51,312 nucleotides of DNA from a virus: positions 1 to 51,312 of the IMG/VR virus record IMGVR_UViG_3300017724_000004, one strand, 5' to 3'. This document shows, in pieces, positions 41,139 to 49,309 of this stretch; within the stretch, counting starts at the first letter, position 1, and every line of letters starts with the position of its first letter. Below the pieces are notes generated by a model. The model saw only the letters and a program-made list of their open reading frames with translations, was not told where the DNA came from and searched no databases. Both the position numbers and the translations under genes were made by a program.

Positions 41139-42261
41139 GATATTCCTCGTTGTCAAATAGGGCAATAACTTCTTTATTTAAGATACACTCTGAACGTCCT
41201 TTAAACATCGTATCCATAACCTTTGGTATTAATCTATTGGAGCATACATTAAGGTACTTGCACGTACCACATTCTTTATCAAAACTATTCTTTAATTGCT
41301 CCGATACAACTTTATGTTTATAATCTAAGATAGCATCTAGTATAGGTCTATCTTGTACAATCTCAAAATCTGGTTTGTAAATTTGAGCATTCTCATAGAT
41401 GAATGGTGAAGCATATAGTTTTCCATGATGTATGTTTACTACTGCATAATGAAATGCTTTGTGAGATAGATCTCCTTGTAGGAAATGAAACTTGTTCTTA
41501 AAACGATTAACATCAGTAGATAGATTGGTAAGCATATCATTCCAAGCAAACAGTTTATCACCATGCTTAGTTGTATTGTTAAAAGATCGAACAACGGATG
41601 GTAAGATCTCAATGACTGTATTGTAGGTCTCTCGTATGTAATCGATAGCCTCGTACAATCTATCCTCTATACCATCAACAATATTGGTTGCCATTGATAT
41701 CTCAAAGTCCAGTGTACTGTCTTTAAAGTGGTTAACTCTGGTGTCCAACGCATTTCTATAAACTGGATCATCTAGTACTCTGTTAAGATCTAGTGCTATC
41801 TGCACATCCCATGACTTAACAACCTGTCCAAGAGGAGACTTTTCTATAGACTTAATCTTACCTAGAATATCATCTTCGCTCAAAGATCCCATAATAGAAC
41901 AGTTGTGTTGAATATTTCTACTGTCTTCTGGCATCATTAATATAGCACTAGCAAGCCTATGGTTCTTTATAATCTCATCTAAGTTTTCTGCTCCGTAGAA
42001 GTCTGTAGGTCCGATTACAATATCATCAAGAACTATATCGGAATTATCTTTTAATGCATATGCTAGATCATAAAATAGTTGTATAGACTTAGGGTGCCAG
42101 TTTCCACGTCTCTTAACAAAACATCCCGGACACATGTAAGAACAGCCCTCAAGTAGTTCTAGTGTTACTTGTATCTTATATTGTCCCATAGATGATACAG
42201 AAGTAAACTCTTCCCCCACGCCACCATGTTTGACGATATCTTCCCAACTACTATTTAACAT
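41122..42261 (-). CDS. Radical SAM protein of the GCF(V/I) paralogue family (minus operon, 4th)
   Basis: A 379-residue protein: CSYMCPGCFV (C40, C44, C47), VIGPTDFYGAENL, ILPSVVRSFN, SPFIYEN and C-terminal CGTCKYLNVCSNRL...C. It overlaps neighbours by 17 and 11 nt. The C-terminal C-x-x-C-x5-C...C probably binds an extra cluster. Target unknown. Confidence 0.87.
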   Translation of the reverse strand: MLNSSWEDIVKHGGVGEEFTSVSSMGQYKIQVTLELLEGCSYMCPGCFVKRRGNWHPKSIQLFYDLAYALKDNSDIVLDDIVIGPTDFYGAENLDEIIKNHRLASAILMMPEDSRNIQHNCSIMGSLSEDDILGKIKSIEKSPLGQVVKSWDVQIALDLNRVLDDPVYRNALDTRVNHFKDSTLDFEISMATNIVDGIEDRLYEAIDYIRETYNTVIEILPSVVRSFNNTTKHGDKLFAWNDMLTNLSTDVNRFKNKFHFLQGDLSHKAFHYAVVNIHHGKLYASPFIYENAQIYKPDFEIVQDRPILDAILDYKHKVVSEQLKNSFDKECGTCKYLNVCSNRLIPKVMDTMFKGRSECILNKEVIALFDNEEYHGNSY

Positions 42262-43414
42262 AAGATATAGCCTTTATTCTGTCTAGCTCTTTGTCACCGT
42301 CTTCAGTCACAAGGAACCTTTTACGATAACCATTCTTATCACCTTCTACAGTATATCCGTCCCATTTGTACATGGTTTGAGCAGGTGCGTTATAGTTATG
42401 TATATGTGCAAGCATATTCTTCTTGGGTGCAATACATCTATTAACCCCAAGGTAATCTCTAAGTAAGATAATCTTTCTATTGTAACAAGACATCAGCAAT
42501 GGACAAGTCTCACACTCTGTATTCTTTACTCTCTCAAGTTGACTTTCTAAAATAGGCAGTACTTCATCAAATGTATCTACTTTAAACATTTCATGGTACA
42601 ATGCCATGTTTTCGTACATAAACGGTGAAATGAACCATTCGCCCTTTTTGTAGTTTAACACAGTATAATTCATCCCACCATGTGAGTGGTCTACCATTAT
42701 GTTATTTAATTTTGTTTCTTTATAAGCACTTAGCTCATCAAAGAAGTCGTTAAACTTGTCTAATGTGTCAAGTATTAGCTTTGGTTTGTGTGATCGTGAA
42801 ACAGACGGTATAAAGTCTAATATCGTATTAAAGCGTTCTACTGCGCTTTTATGCAGTTTAACGTAATCTAGCCCATAATCACGTATGTTTACAACAAAGG
42901 TATATGTTACCTCGTGCTCAAGGTTCTCATCGATATACTGTAACATCTTATGAATATGATCGACATACTCTTTATCAAAGAACTTGTGTGGGTTTGTTGC
43001 AATCCCAATTTCAATCTCTGTGTCTGTGTTGATATTATTTGTTATGAAAGCAATCCACCTAGGAAGATCCCCATCTATCAACGTAGACACGAATGCAAGG
43101 ATAGGAGAGTTCTCGTTGATGATATCAATCAAAGAAGGCATGACCTCATAGAAGTTCTCTGATGCAAGGAAATCTGTCGGACCTATTAGGATTTCGTCAA
43201 CCAGAATACCTTTGTCTGTTATGTCTCGTATGAAGTTTTTGGCTTTATCTAACTGATGCTCGTCACTAGCATTACCTCTACGATGCACAAAGCAACCTGG
43301 GCATTTGTGATGACAACCATCTAAAACATCAAGCTGTATCTTTACTGCCGATACTGGCTTGGTCTGAGTTTCCGTGGTGAGTTCGTAGTATAGGTTGTTT
43401 TTAATTAGTGGCAT
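42251..43414 (-). CDS. Radical SAM protein of the GCF(V/I) paralogue family (minus operon, 3rd)
   Basis: A 387-residue protein: LDGCHHKCPGCFV (C34, C38, C41), ILIGPTDFLASENF, FIPSVSRSH, SPFMYEN and CETCPLLMSCYNRK...C. The C-terminal 45 residues (YKWDGYTVEGDKNGYRKRF...) extend beyond the paralogues. It overlaps its upstream neighbour by 14 nt and its downstream neighbour by 11 nt. Confidence 0.87.
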   Translation of the reverse strand: MPLIKNNLYYELTTETQTKPVSAVKIQLDVLDGCHHKCPGCFVHRRGNASDEHQLDKAKNFIRDITDKGILVDEILIGPTDFLASENFYEVMPSLIDIINENSPILAFVSTLIDGDLPRWIAFITNNINTDTEIEIGIATNPHKFFDKEYVDHIHKMLQYIDENLEHEVTYTFVVNIRDYGLDYVKLHKSAVERFNTILDFIPSVSRSHKPKLILDTLDKFNDFFDELSAYKETKLNNIMVDHSHGGMNYTVLNYKKGEWFISPFMYENMALYHEMFKVDTFDEVLPILESQLERVKNTECETCPLLMSCYNRKIILLRDYLGVNRCIAPKKNMLAHIHNYNAPAQTMYKWDGYTVEGDKNGYRKRFLVTEDGDKELDRIKAISYVK

Positions 43415-44432
43415 ACATATACTCTTTCAAGGCGACACATTGGTCTAGTTTCCTTGACTTCATATACATGTGTACGTTTCTTTCTGCACAACTGAGCATG
43501 TATTCGCAGTCAGAACAATCTTCAACTGTATTCGCATACTCTAGGTTTTGTGGCAACCACTCTTGGTCTATATCCGTCTCAAACTCAGGAGTTCTTTGTA
43601 TGATTGCATCATATAGGAATGGGTTAACATATAGTTTCCCATTATAAAAGCTGTAGTTCTGGCAACCATATCCATTAAACTTAGCATCAAAGAATGTGTA
43701 AAGATTACGCCATTCTGGATCAATATCTTGTTTACGTAGGTCTTCCCTAAACATATCAAGAAACTTATTAACCTTACCACGTGCGTTTCTGTCTGTCAAG
43801 AAGGAAGGTGTGATAACTACTGGTGCGTTGAAGTCTTCTTTAACCCTAGAACATAGTTCGTTATAAGATATCTTATCAAATAGATCTTCTGTGTAATTAA
43901 CTCTAAACTGAACAGATCCTATACTGAATAGTTTAATGTTCTCTAGGAAGTTAGGATCAAGATCATCATCAAGATACGCCTCTACATCCAATACAATCTT
44001 AAAATCAATATCTGGAATACGATTAATGTTTCTATAGATCTGCCAAATCATATCAAGTTTAGGCTTGACAATAGAAGGATCTTGTAGTAATGTAGATGTA
44101 AACCCAACACCAGATATGCTGTATAGATCTGTCATAGATGGATGTTGCATAACTTCATCGAAGTTTTGTGCATCAAATATATCTGTTGGACCTATAGTAA
44201 TTTCATCTGGATACATCTGACCCTTACACAAAAGATCATAAAGCTTTGTCATATGGTCTGGTGATGTTAGGTTTTTTCTAGGAATGAAGCATCCGGGGCA
44301 CATCTGATCACAACCATGAAGAATATCTAGGTTAATCTCTGTGCGTAGGAATTCTACATTGGTAGGACTTATACCATCAATATAGCTGTAATACCCTGCT
44401 TCTGTTGCATTAAGCTTCGTTATCATTGGCAA
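43401..44432 (-). CDS. Radical SAM protein of the GCF(V/I) paralogue family (minus operon, 2nd)
   Basis: A 343-residue protein: LHGCDQMCPGCFI (C41, C45, C48), ITIGPTDIFDAQNF, ITPSFLTDR, NPFLYD and CSDCEYMLSCAERN...C. It has the same layout as the other four minus-strand radical SAM proteins. Overlaps the upstream hypothetical gene by 23 nt. Confidence 0.87.
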   Translation of the reverse strand: MPMITKLNATEAGYYSYIDGISPTNVEFLRTEINLDILHGCDQMCPGCFIPRKNLTSPDHMTKLYDLLCKGQMYPDEITIGPTDIFDAQNFDEVMQHPSMTDLYSISGVGFTSTLLQDPSIVKPKLDMIWQIYRNINRIPDIDFKIVLDVEAYLDDDLDPNFLENIKLFSIGSVQFRVNYTEDLFDKISYNELCSRVKEDFNAPVVITPSFLTDRNARGKVNKFLDMFREDLRKQDIDPEWRNLYTFFDAKFNGYGCQNYSFYNGKLYVNPFLYDAIIQRTPEFETDIDQEWLPQNLEYANTVEDCSDCEYMLSCAERNVHMYMKSRKLDQCVALKEYMYATN

Positions 44433-45168
44433 ACAACATAAAATCTTCGGGGAAGAATGATACTATTTGATCCGTTATTTTAGCTTCGCACATAACGTTG
44501 TATAGATCTCTACCGAAGTATTTTGGTGAATCGTTATATATTTGTTTATTGTATTCTGTAGATAGCCCCCTCTTACTTACAATTAGTAGAAGTGCATCAT
44601 AGCCAGTTGTAAGAAGCCTAGCAATATTAGGACCGCACATAGCTGGCTTATCCACTACTTTGGTATCATCAAGTAATTGTTTAAGATTAACTTCTAATTC
44701 TTTTTGATCATCTGTGAGACCATCATAAAGTTTTGATAATGCAAAGGGAACAGAAGATGCAACTGTATCTATGAGGCTCTCGACCAATGCTGAATTCTCT
44801 TCAATAAACTTAAAGATTAACTTTGGTGGGAATATGTATAGCAACTGACTTTCTTGTTCACTAATATCGTGCTTATAATAAAACTTAATAATAAGAACAA
44901 CAATTCTAGCTAGTAACGGACAATCTACCATAAAGTCCGAATTGATGTAAGCCTTAATCAGATCCTCATCAATAGAAGAGAATGTTGTCTTAAAGTTGGT
45001 ATTAGCCAAATAAATGATAATATGTTGGGCTGATAGTTTCTCTTTGCTTTTAGCATAGTCAACCCAAAGGACATACTCTTCAAGTTCATTCTTATCTTTG
45101 TATATCTGTACTAGGTGCTGTGGAGATAGAGGTAACTCATAGCACGTACTTTCGTCTGGAATTGTCAT
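44410..45168 (-). CDS. Hypothetical protein within the radical SAM cassette (B)
   Basis: A 252-residue helical soluble protein beginning MTIPDESTCYELPLSPQHLV. I start at 45168 (TAAGGAACATTATATT upstream); the frame extends 26 codons further into the neighbour. It has helical stretches with PLLARIVVLIIKFYYKHD and a KPAMCGPNIARLL segment. No family recognised. Between radical SAM genes it may act in substrate handling. Confidence 0.7.
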   Translation of the reverse strand: MTIPDESTCYELPLSPQHLVQIYKDKNELEEYVLWVDYAKSKEKLSAQHIIIYLANTNFKTTFSSIDEDLIKAYINSDFMVDCPLLARIVVLIIKFYYKHDISEQESQLLYIFPPKLIFKFIEENSALVESLIDTVASSVPFALSKLYDGLTDDQKELEVNLKQLLDDTKVVDKPAMCGPNIARLLTTGYDALLLIVSKRGLSTEYNKQIYNDSPKYFGRDLYNVMCEAKITDQIVSFFPEDFMLFANDNEA

Positions 45169-45181
45169 AATATAATGTTCC

Positions 45182-46285
45182 TTATAGTGGATACTTATGG
45201 ATAAGATATGGGATACGGTTTTGTCTCTTAGAGAAGAACTGAACATCCGTATTGATCAGTTTAAGATCGGCAGTCAGATTATCCATATCAAAATCGTTTT
45301 GTAATACTTTTCGTACAATAGGAAATACATTCTTAAACTCTGTATAGAGATCCATATATTCCCAACCGTCTGCATCACTGTCTGCTTTATCTTGGTGTGC
45401 GGCAATGAATGCAGTATCTGCTTTGACTAGGTTCCATAGCTCTTCTAGTTTATAGAATGCGGCAGTATAGTTACCTGCATTTGCTTTAGTAATATAACAG
45501 TCCCTAACCCACTCTGTCTTATTTGTGGCATATTCTGCATTACGTGCTGTATTGGCATTCATCCAATCAATTACTGAAAGGATATATGCCAAGTAGTGCC
45601 GCCTTGATGTAAAGTGTTCCATCACATCTTGAGCCATTGTAGACTGATGTACTGTAAACTTTTCTTTAATAAGTAGCTGTACTGCATTAGTTCTGTGGTA
45701 ATCGTTTAACCAAAATAAAAGATCATAACTAAAGTTCTTACCATTCTGATAGATCACTGTATAAGGAGTTACTCCGCCACCACCTGAGTCTGTGGAGAAT
45801 AGTGTGTCTACATGATTTGATACGTCATTAATAGTCTCGTCAGCAAGAACCATAGTAAGCATAGCATCCATAGAGAAAATCTTCTCAAGGAATTGTCCAA
45901 CCATACTTGTAACGTTAGTACTTGAATCATAGAAGCCAGATGCAGTAATAAGTCCAGATGTATATCTTGCAAACACTTTAATCATATCTTCACAAGTAGA
46001 AAATAGAACAATACGTTTATCACTATTCTGAATGAAATCAACATCATCAACTTCATCGAAAGTCATATAAGATATTAGATCGTTAGCATTATTTCTAACA
46101 GTATTAGCAATAGATTCATACTGAGCCGCCAACAACTGTGCACCATTTGATGGATGCACGAGAACGATGTTACGTGGGGTTGACGTGTGATAATACGAGT
46201 TTAACTCACCAACTACAGTGTCTAAGTTTTCAAGAGTTGAGATATACTTACTATTGTTTAAGTAGTATAGATTTTGACCTATCAT
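45182..46285 (-). CDS. Hypothetical protein within the radical SAM cassette (A)
   Basis: A 367-residue soluble protein. N-terminal part is alpha/beta-like (NIVLVHPSNGAQLLA, KRIVLFSTCEDMIKVF), middle has a glycine stretch FSTDSGGGGVTPYTVI, and the C-terminal half is helical and Trp/Asn-rich. Not recognised. It lies 2 nt after the first radical SAM gene of this operon. No cysteine cluster. It may bind the peptide or form a scaffold. Confidence 0.7.
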   Translation of the reverse strand: MIGQNLYYLNNSKYISTLENLDTVVGELNSYYHTSTPRNIVLVHPSNGAQLLAAQYESIANTVRNNANDLISYMTFDEVDDVDFIQNSDKRIVLFSTCEDMIKVFARYTSGLITASGFYDSSTNVTSMVGQFLEKIFSMDAMLTMVLADETINDVSNHVDTLFSTDSGGGGVTPYTVIYQNGKNFSYDLLFWLNDYHRTNAVQLLIKEKFTVHQSTMAQDVMEHFTSRRHYLAYILSVIDWMNANTARNAEYATNKTEWVRDCYITKANAGNYTAAFYKLEELWNLVKADTAFIAAHQDKADSDADGWEYMDLYTEFKNVFPIVRKVLQNDFDMDNLTADLKLINTDVQFFSKRQNRIPYLIHKYPL

Positions 46286-46287
46286 GG

Positions 46288-47466
46288 TTACGCTCCGTCT
46301 TTCATTTTATATTGAGTTGCATCATCATTCCAAGTAAAGTCGAATGGATTATAATACTTCAATGTTTCTTTTGGTAATACACATCCATCTATGTTTAAGC
46401 TTTCTTGTGCTTCGAATACTAATCTGTTAGCACATGCGACAGCAAACTTACAATCTGAGCAGTCCTTTACCTTACTAGACCTATTTATACCTTTTGTAAT
46501 CAATTCGTTCTTACGTTGTAAGATTTCCTCAAAAGATAATCCTGTTACATCTAGGTTCTTATTAGATAAGAAAAATGCCTGTTCATGCAACATAACATTC
46601 AAATGCGTAGTAGGTCCGTTCTCTCCTGGTACGATAGTGATACCCACAAAGTTGATTGAGTTACAATAAAGGTTAGCCATTGACATAACGGCCTCTTTAC
46701 GGTTATCTTCATCAATAACTGATTCTAGGAACCTATTCCAAGCAAACAAGTTATTACGTTGGATAATCTGATTAGGTGCTCTTGCAAATGCTGGGTTCAT
46801 CTCCATGATGGTTCCAAAATCATTTACAGAACGATCAATCAGTCTATTGTATTTCTCTTTGTCGATCTGTTTACCAACAACATTAGAAGCTTGTAAAGTC
46901 CAAGACCAGTCCATCATCTTTGGAGTTTCGTTCTTAAAGAACTCTATCTTCTCCATAACTCTATTATAGTAATCGTCATCATCCAACATCTCGTTAATAC
47001 GACCAATCGGCATAATGAATTCGATAACCATTTCACGTCTATATGCATCTAGATCGTCTAGAATAGCAAAGATCTCTCTGACCTTTTCCATTGACGCATT
47101 GTCAAACTTAGCAGGAGAGGCAATACGTGCATTAGTGTGTTCTCTCATTATAGCTTGAACTGTTGGATTTGTCAAGATATCTTTTGTATTTTTAGCAGAG
47201 AATAGGTCTGTAGGACCGATAACAAACTCTCTTAGGTTGCCACCTACACGTTTAACGCCATCAGCAAGTTCCTTAGCACGATCAATAATTGCTTGATTGA
47301 CTTCTGGATCAATTGCTTTATCAACAAAACAGCCAAGGCAACCCTGTTCACACCCAGAGAGAACTTCCATCTGAATAAGAACATCGAACTTTGTTGCATC
47401 AGATGGTGCCAGACTTTCAGGTCCTGAGTATCTCATCTGCTTACAATATGATTGTTGCATTGTCAT
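46288..47466 (-). CDS. Radical SAM protein of the GCF(V/I) paralogue family (minus operon, 1st; adjacent to CHxS proteins)
   Basis: A 392-residue protein: VLSGCEQGCLGCFV (C39, C43, C46), FVIGPTDLFSAKN, MNPAFARAPN and CSDCKFAVACANRL...C. I start at 47466, one base after the stop of the upstream CHxS gene; the open frame continues 31 codons inside it, where GAGGAAGACG also gives a site. Direct adjacency to the two CHxS proteins makes it the best candidate for a maturase acting on them. That is inference. Confidence 0.87.
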   Translation of the reverse strand: MTMQQSYCKQMRYSGPESLAPSDATKFDVLIQMEVLSGCEQGCLGCFVDKAIDPEVNQAIIDRAKELADGVKRVGGNLREFVIGPTDLFSAKNTKDILTNPTVQAIMREHTNARIASPAKFDNASMEKVREIFAILDDLDAYRREMVIEFIMPIGRINEMLDDDDYYNRVMEKIEFFKNETPKMMDWSWTLQASNVVGKQIDKEKYNRLIDRSVNDFGTIMEMNPAFARAPNQIIQRNNLFAWNRFLESVIDEDNRKEAVMSMANLYCNSINFVGITIVPGENGPTTHLNVMLHEQAFFLSNKNLDVTGLSFEEILQRKNELITKGINRSSKVKDCSDCKFAVACANRLVFEAQESLNIDGCVLPKETLKYYNPFDFTWNDDATQYKMKDGA

Positions 47467-47467
47467 T

Positions 47468-47854
47468 TTAACGTCTTCCTCTTGATGTATGACAGCTGGT
47501 GTGACAGCTTGAGTGGCATAATACTGCGGAGATAGATCTATTAGTAATTCTACCTTCAATGAGGTCTACGGTTCTTCTTACTCCGTCCTCTAATGTGTCA
47601 ACGATGTCTTGCGAATATGCTCTTGAGCCTGCGGATATGCCACCATCAATATAGTTATCAAATAGAGAGTTAGCCGCTCCTGTATATTCAAACCTATGTG
47701 TCGTAGTATTACTACCTGTTCCACCCATAGCAGTGGGATTGTTATTCTGATATGCTGTAGTTGTTATAGTAATAGTTTTGTCAAACGTTCTTAACTTACC
47801 ACCTGCATAAGTTTGCATGTAACTATCTATACTATCTCTGGTTAAATTACCCAT
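47468..47854 (-). CDS. CHxS-tail protein B, candidate modified-peptide precursor
   Basis: A 128-residue protein. The body has LRTFDKTITITTTAY, RFEYTGAANSL, SQDIVDTLEDGVRRTVDLIE and RITNRSISAV, then the tail LCHSSCHTSCHTSRGRR. The tail consists of C-H-x-S repeats and carries all of its cysteines. Protein A has the same tail with synonymous codons. Such a long conserved leader and short Cys-rich end suits a ribosomally made, post-translationally modified peptide precursor. It is 1 nt upstream of a radical SAM gene and couples with protein A by TAATG. It could also be a metal-binding virion part. Confidence 0.8.
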   Translation of the reverse strand: MGNLTRDSIDSYMQTYAGGKLRTFDKTITITTTAYQNNNPTAMGGTGSNTTTHRFEYTGAANSLFDNYIDGGISAGSRAYSQDIVDTLEDGVRRTVDLIEGRITNRSISAVLCHSSCHTSCHTSRGRR

Positions 47855-48240
47855 TATCTACGACCTCTTGATGTGTGACAACTAGTATGACAAGAGCTAT
47901 GACATAGTAAAGCTGAAATGGATCTGTTAGTGATACGAGATTCAATCTGATCTACTGTTCTTTGCATAACACTATTAATAGAGTCAATAACATCTTGACT
48001 GTACATACGATTCCCTGTGTATATCCCAGAATCTAAATAGTTATTGTATAGCGAGTTAGCCGCTCCTGTGTACTCAAAGCGTTGATTAAAGCCACTTGAG
48101 CTTGTAGGTCCCGCTTGAGTTTGTGACACTGTTTGCAACACATATGCAGTGACAGTAAACGTCATCGTTTTATCAAAAGTCCTTAACTGTGCTCCAGCTT
48201 GACTTTGCAAACTACTATTATTTTGTGCATAGGTTGGCAT
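47854..48240 (-). CDS. CHxS-tail protein A, candidate modified-peptide precursor
   Basis: A 128-residue paralogue of protein B: LRTFDKTMTFTVTAY, RFEYTGAANSLYNNYLDSGI, MYSQDVIDSINSVMQRTVDQIE and RITNRSISAL, then LCHSSCHTSCHTSRGRR. The N-terminal 25 residues and loops differ, but the centre and end are shared. Its start shares a base with the fibre stop and its stop with the start of protein B, so the four genes fibre, A, B and radical SAM are translationally linked. Confidence 0.8.
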   Translation of the reverse strand: MPTYAQNNSSLQSQAGAQLRTFDKTMTFTVTAYVLQTVSQTQAGPTSSSGFNQRFEYTGAANSLYNNYLDSGIYTGNRMYSQDVIDSINSVMQRTVDQIESRITNRSISALLCHSSCHTSCHTSRGRR

Positions 48241-49307
48241 TAAACTTTAACCTCGACTACCCCTTCACCATCTTCTAATGCTACACCAACATAATATAAG
48301 AAGTGTATTTCAGAAGCACGTTCAATTGGAACTGCTTTACATTTACCGTCATTATCTGCTACTATATAGTCACCCTTTTTAACAGTTCCGTTAACCTTAC
48401 ATGGGATACGTCCCTTAAGAGCAATGAAAGGCCATAAAGGATCTTCTTTATTATCTTCGTTAACATTCATTCTAACGCCTGGAAGTGTAGAGATAACACC
48501 TGCAATAGCCATACCTTTTTGGTATAGAGTTACCTCATTATCGCCACCAATAGCCAAAAGATCTCCATGCTCATATCCTCTATCAGCTAAATATTTCTCC
48601 GCCAAATCCGACCAGTTTGCAGACGTAGCCGTACCTTGGTAGGTACCTGAGTTATCAACATACGATACATCGGAGCCATTTCTTCTAAACTGAACAATTC
48701 TGTTTGAAGATTGGTCTGCAACAATGTACCATCTATTTGAGTGATATTGGATTTTACCTTTTGTACCTGGATCACCTGTCCAGTTAGATGAGGCATTAGA
48801 GAAAAGACCACCGTTAGTGATATCAAGAGATCCGCCTCCAAAGGCACCTATCTCACCCTTTTGTCCCTTAGATCCTGTGCTACCTGTCGATCCAGTGCTA
48901 CCAGTACTACCAGTTGCACCAATCTCACCCTTTTGACCTTTGGCACCAGTGCTACCAGTTTGTCCTTTTTGACCTTTTTGTCCTTTGGCACCAGTTGAAC
49001 CAGTGCTACCAGTATTACCTGTGCTACCAGTATTACCAGTATTACCAATCTCACCTTTTTGTCCTTTGGCACCAGTTGAACCAGTATTACCAGTATTACC
49101 AGTCTGTCCCTTTTGACCTTTTTGACCTACTTCGCCTTTTTGACCCTTTTGACCCTTCTCACCTTTTTGACCTTTTACGCCTTGAGGAGCATCCGCAAAG
49201 GTAGTAGCTCTCCACACACCTTTTGCACTTTCAAATGTCCATGTGACGTTGTTAGCGGTGTGGGTTGCGCCATTTGCTGGCGATGATGGGAAATTAATTG
49301 CCGCCAT
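48240..49307 (-). CDS. Collagen-like tail fibre protein with peptidase-G2-like C-terminus
   Basis: A 355-residue fibre. N-terminal INFPSSPANGATHTANNVTWTFE matches phage fibre attachment segments. Residues 43-157 are 38 Gly-X-Y triplets, of which 16 by my count are Gly-X-Lys (for example GQKGEKGQKGQKGEV); most others are G-S-T, G-N-T or G-A-T. The C-terminal region after about 220 has ANWSDLAEKYLADRGYEHGDLLAIGG and IALKGRIPCKVNGTVKKGDY, resembling the peptidase-G2-like chaperone domain of phage fibres. It would trimerise. Lysines are in the register used by collagen lysyl hydroxylases. Confidence 0.85.
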   Translation of the reverse strand: MAAINFPSSPANGATHTANNVTWTFESAKGVWRATTFADAPQGVKGQKGEKGQKGQKGEVGQKGQKGQTGNTGNTGSTGAKGQKGEIGNTGNTGSTGNTGSTGSTGAKGQKGQKGQTGSTGAKGQKGEIGATGSTGSTGSTGSTGSKGQKGEIGAFGGGSLDITNGGLFSNASSNWTGDPGTKGKIQYHSNRWYIVADQSSNRIVQFRRNGSDVSYVDNSGTYQGTATSANWSDLAEKYLADRGYEHGDLLAIGGDNEVTLYQKGMAIAGVISTLPGVRMNVNEDNKEDPLWPFIALKGRIPCKVNGTVKKGDYIVADNDGKCKAVPIERASEIHFLYYVGVALEDGEGVVEVKV

Positions 49308-49309
49308 GA

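Noticed and set aside
46482-46489. TATAAATA on the minus strand inside the first minus-strand radical SAM gene
   Set aside because: About 200 bp upstream of the next gene and inside coding sequence. It could be a real internal late promoter but nothing else supports it.
48850-49180. Dense short tandem repeats, considered as a CRISPR array or microsatellite
   Set aside because: The repeats are 9-nt multiples that encode Gly-X-Y triplets in frame with a fibre gene; there are no spacers.
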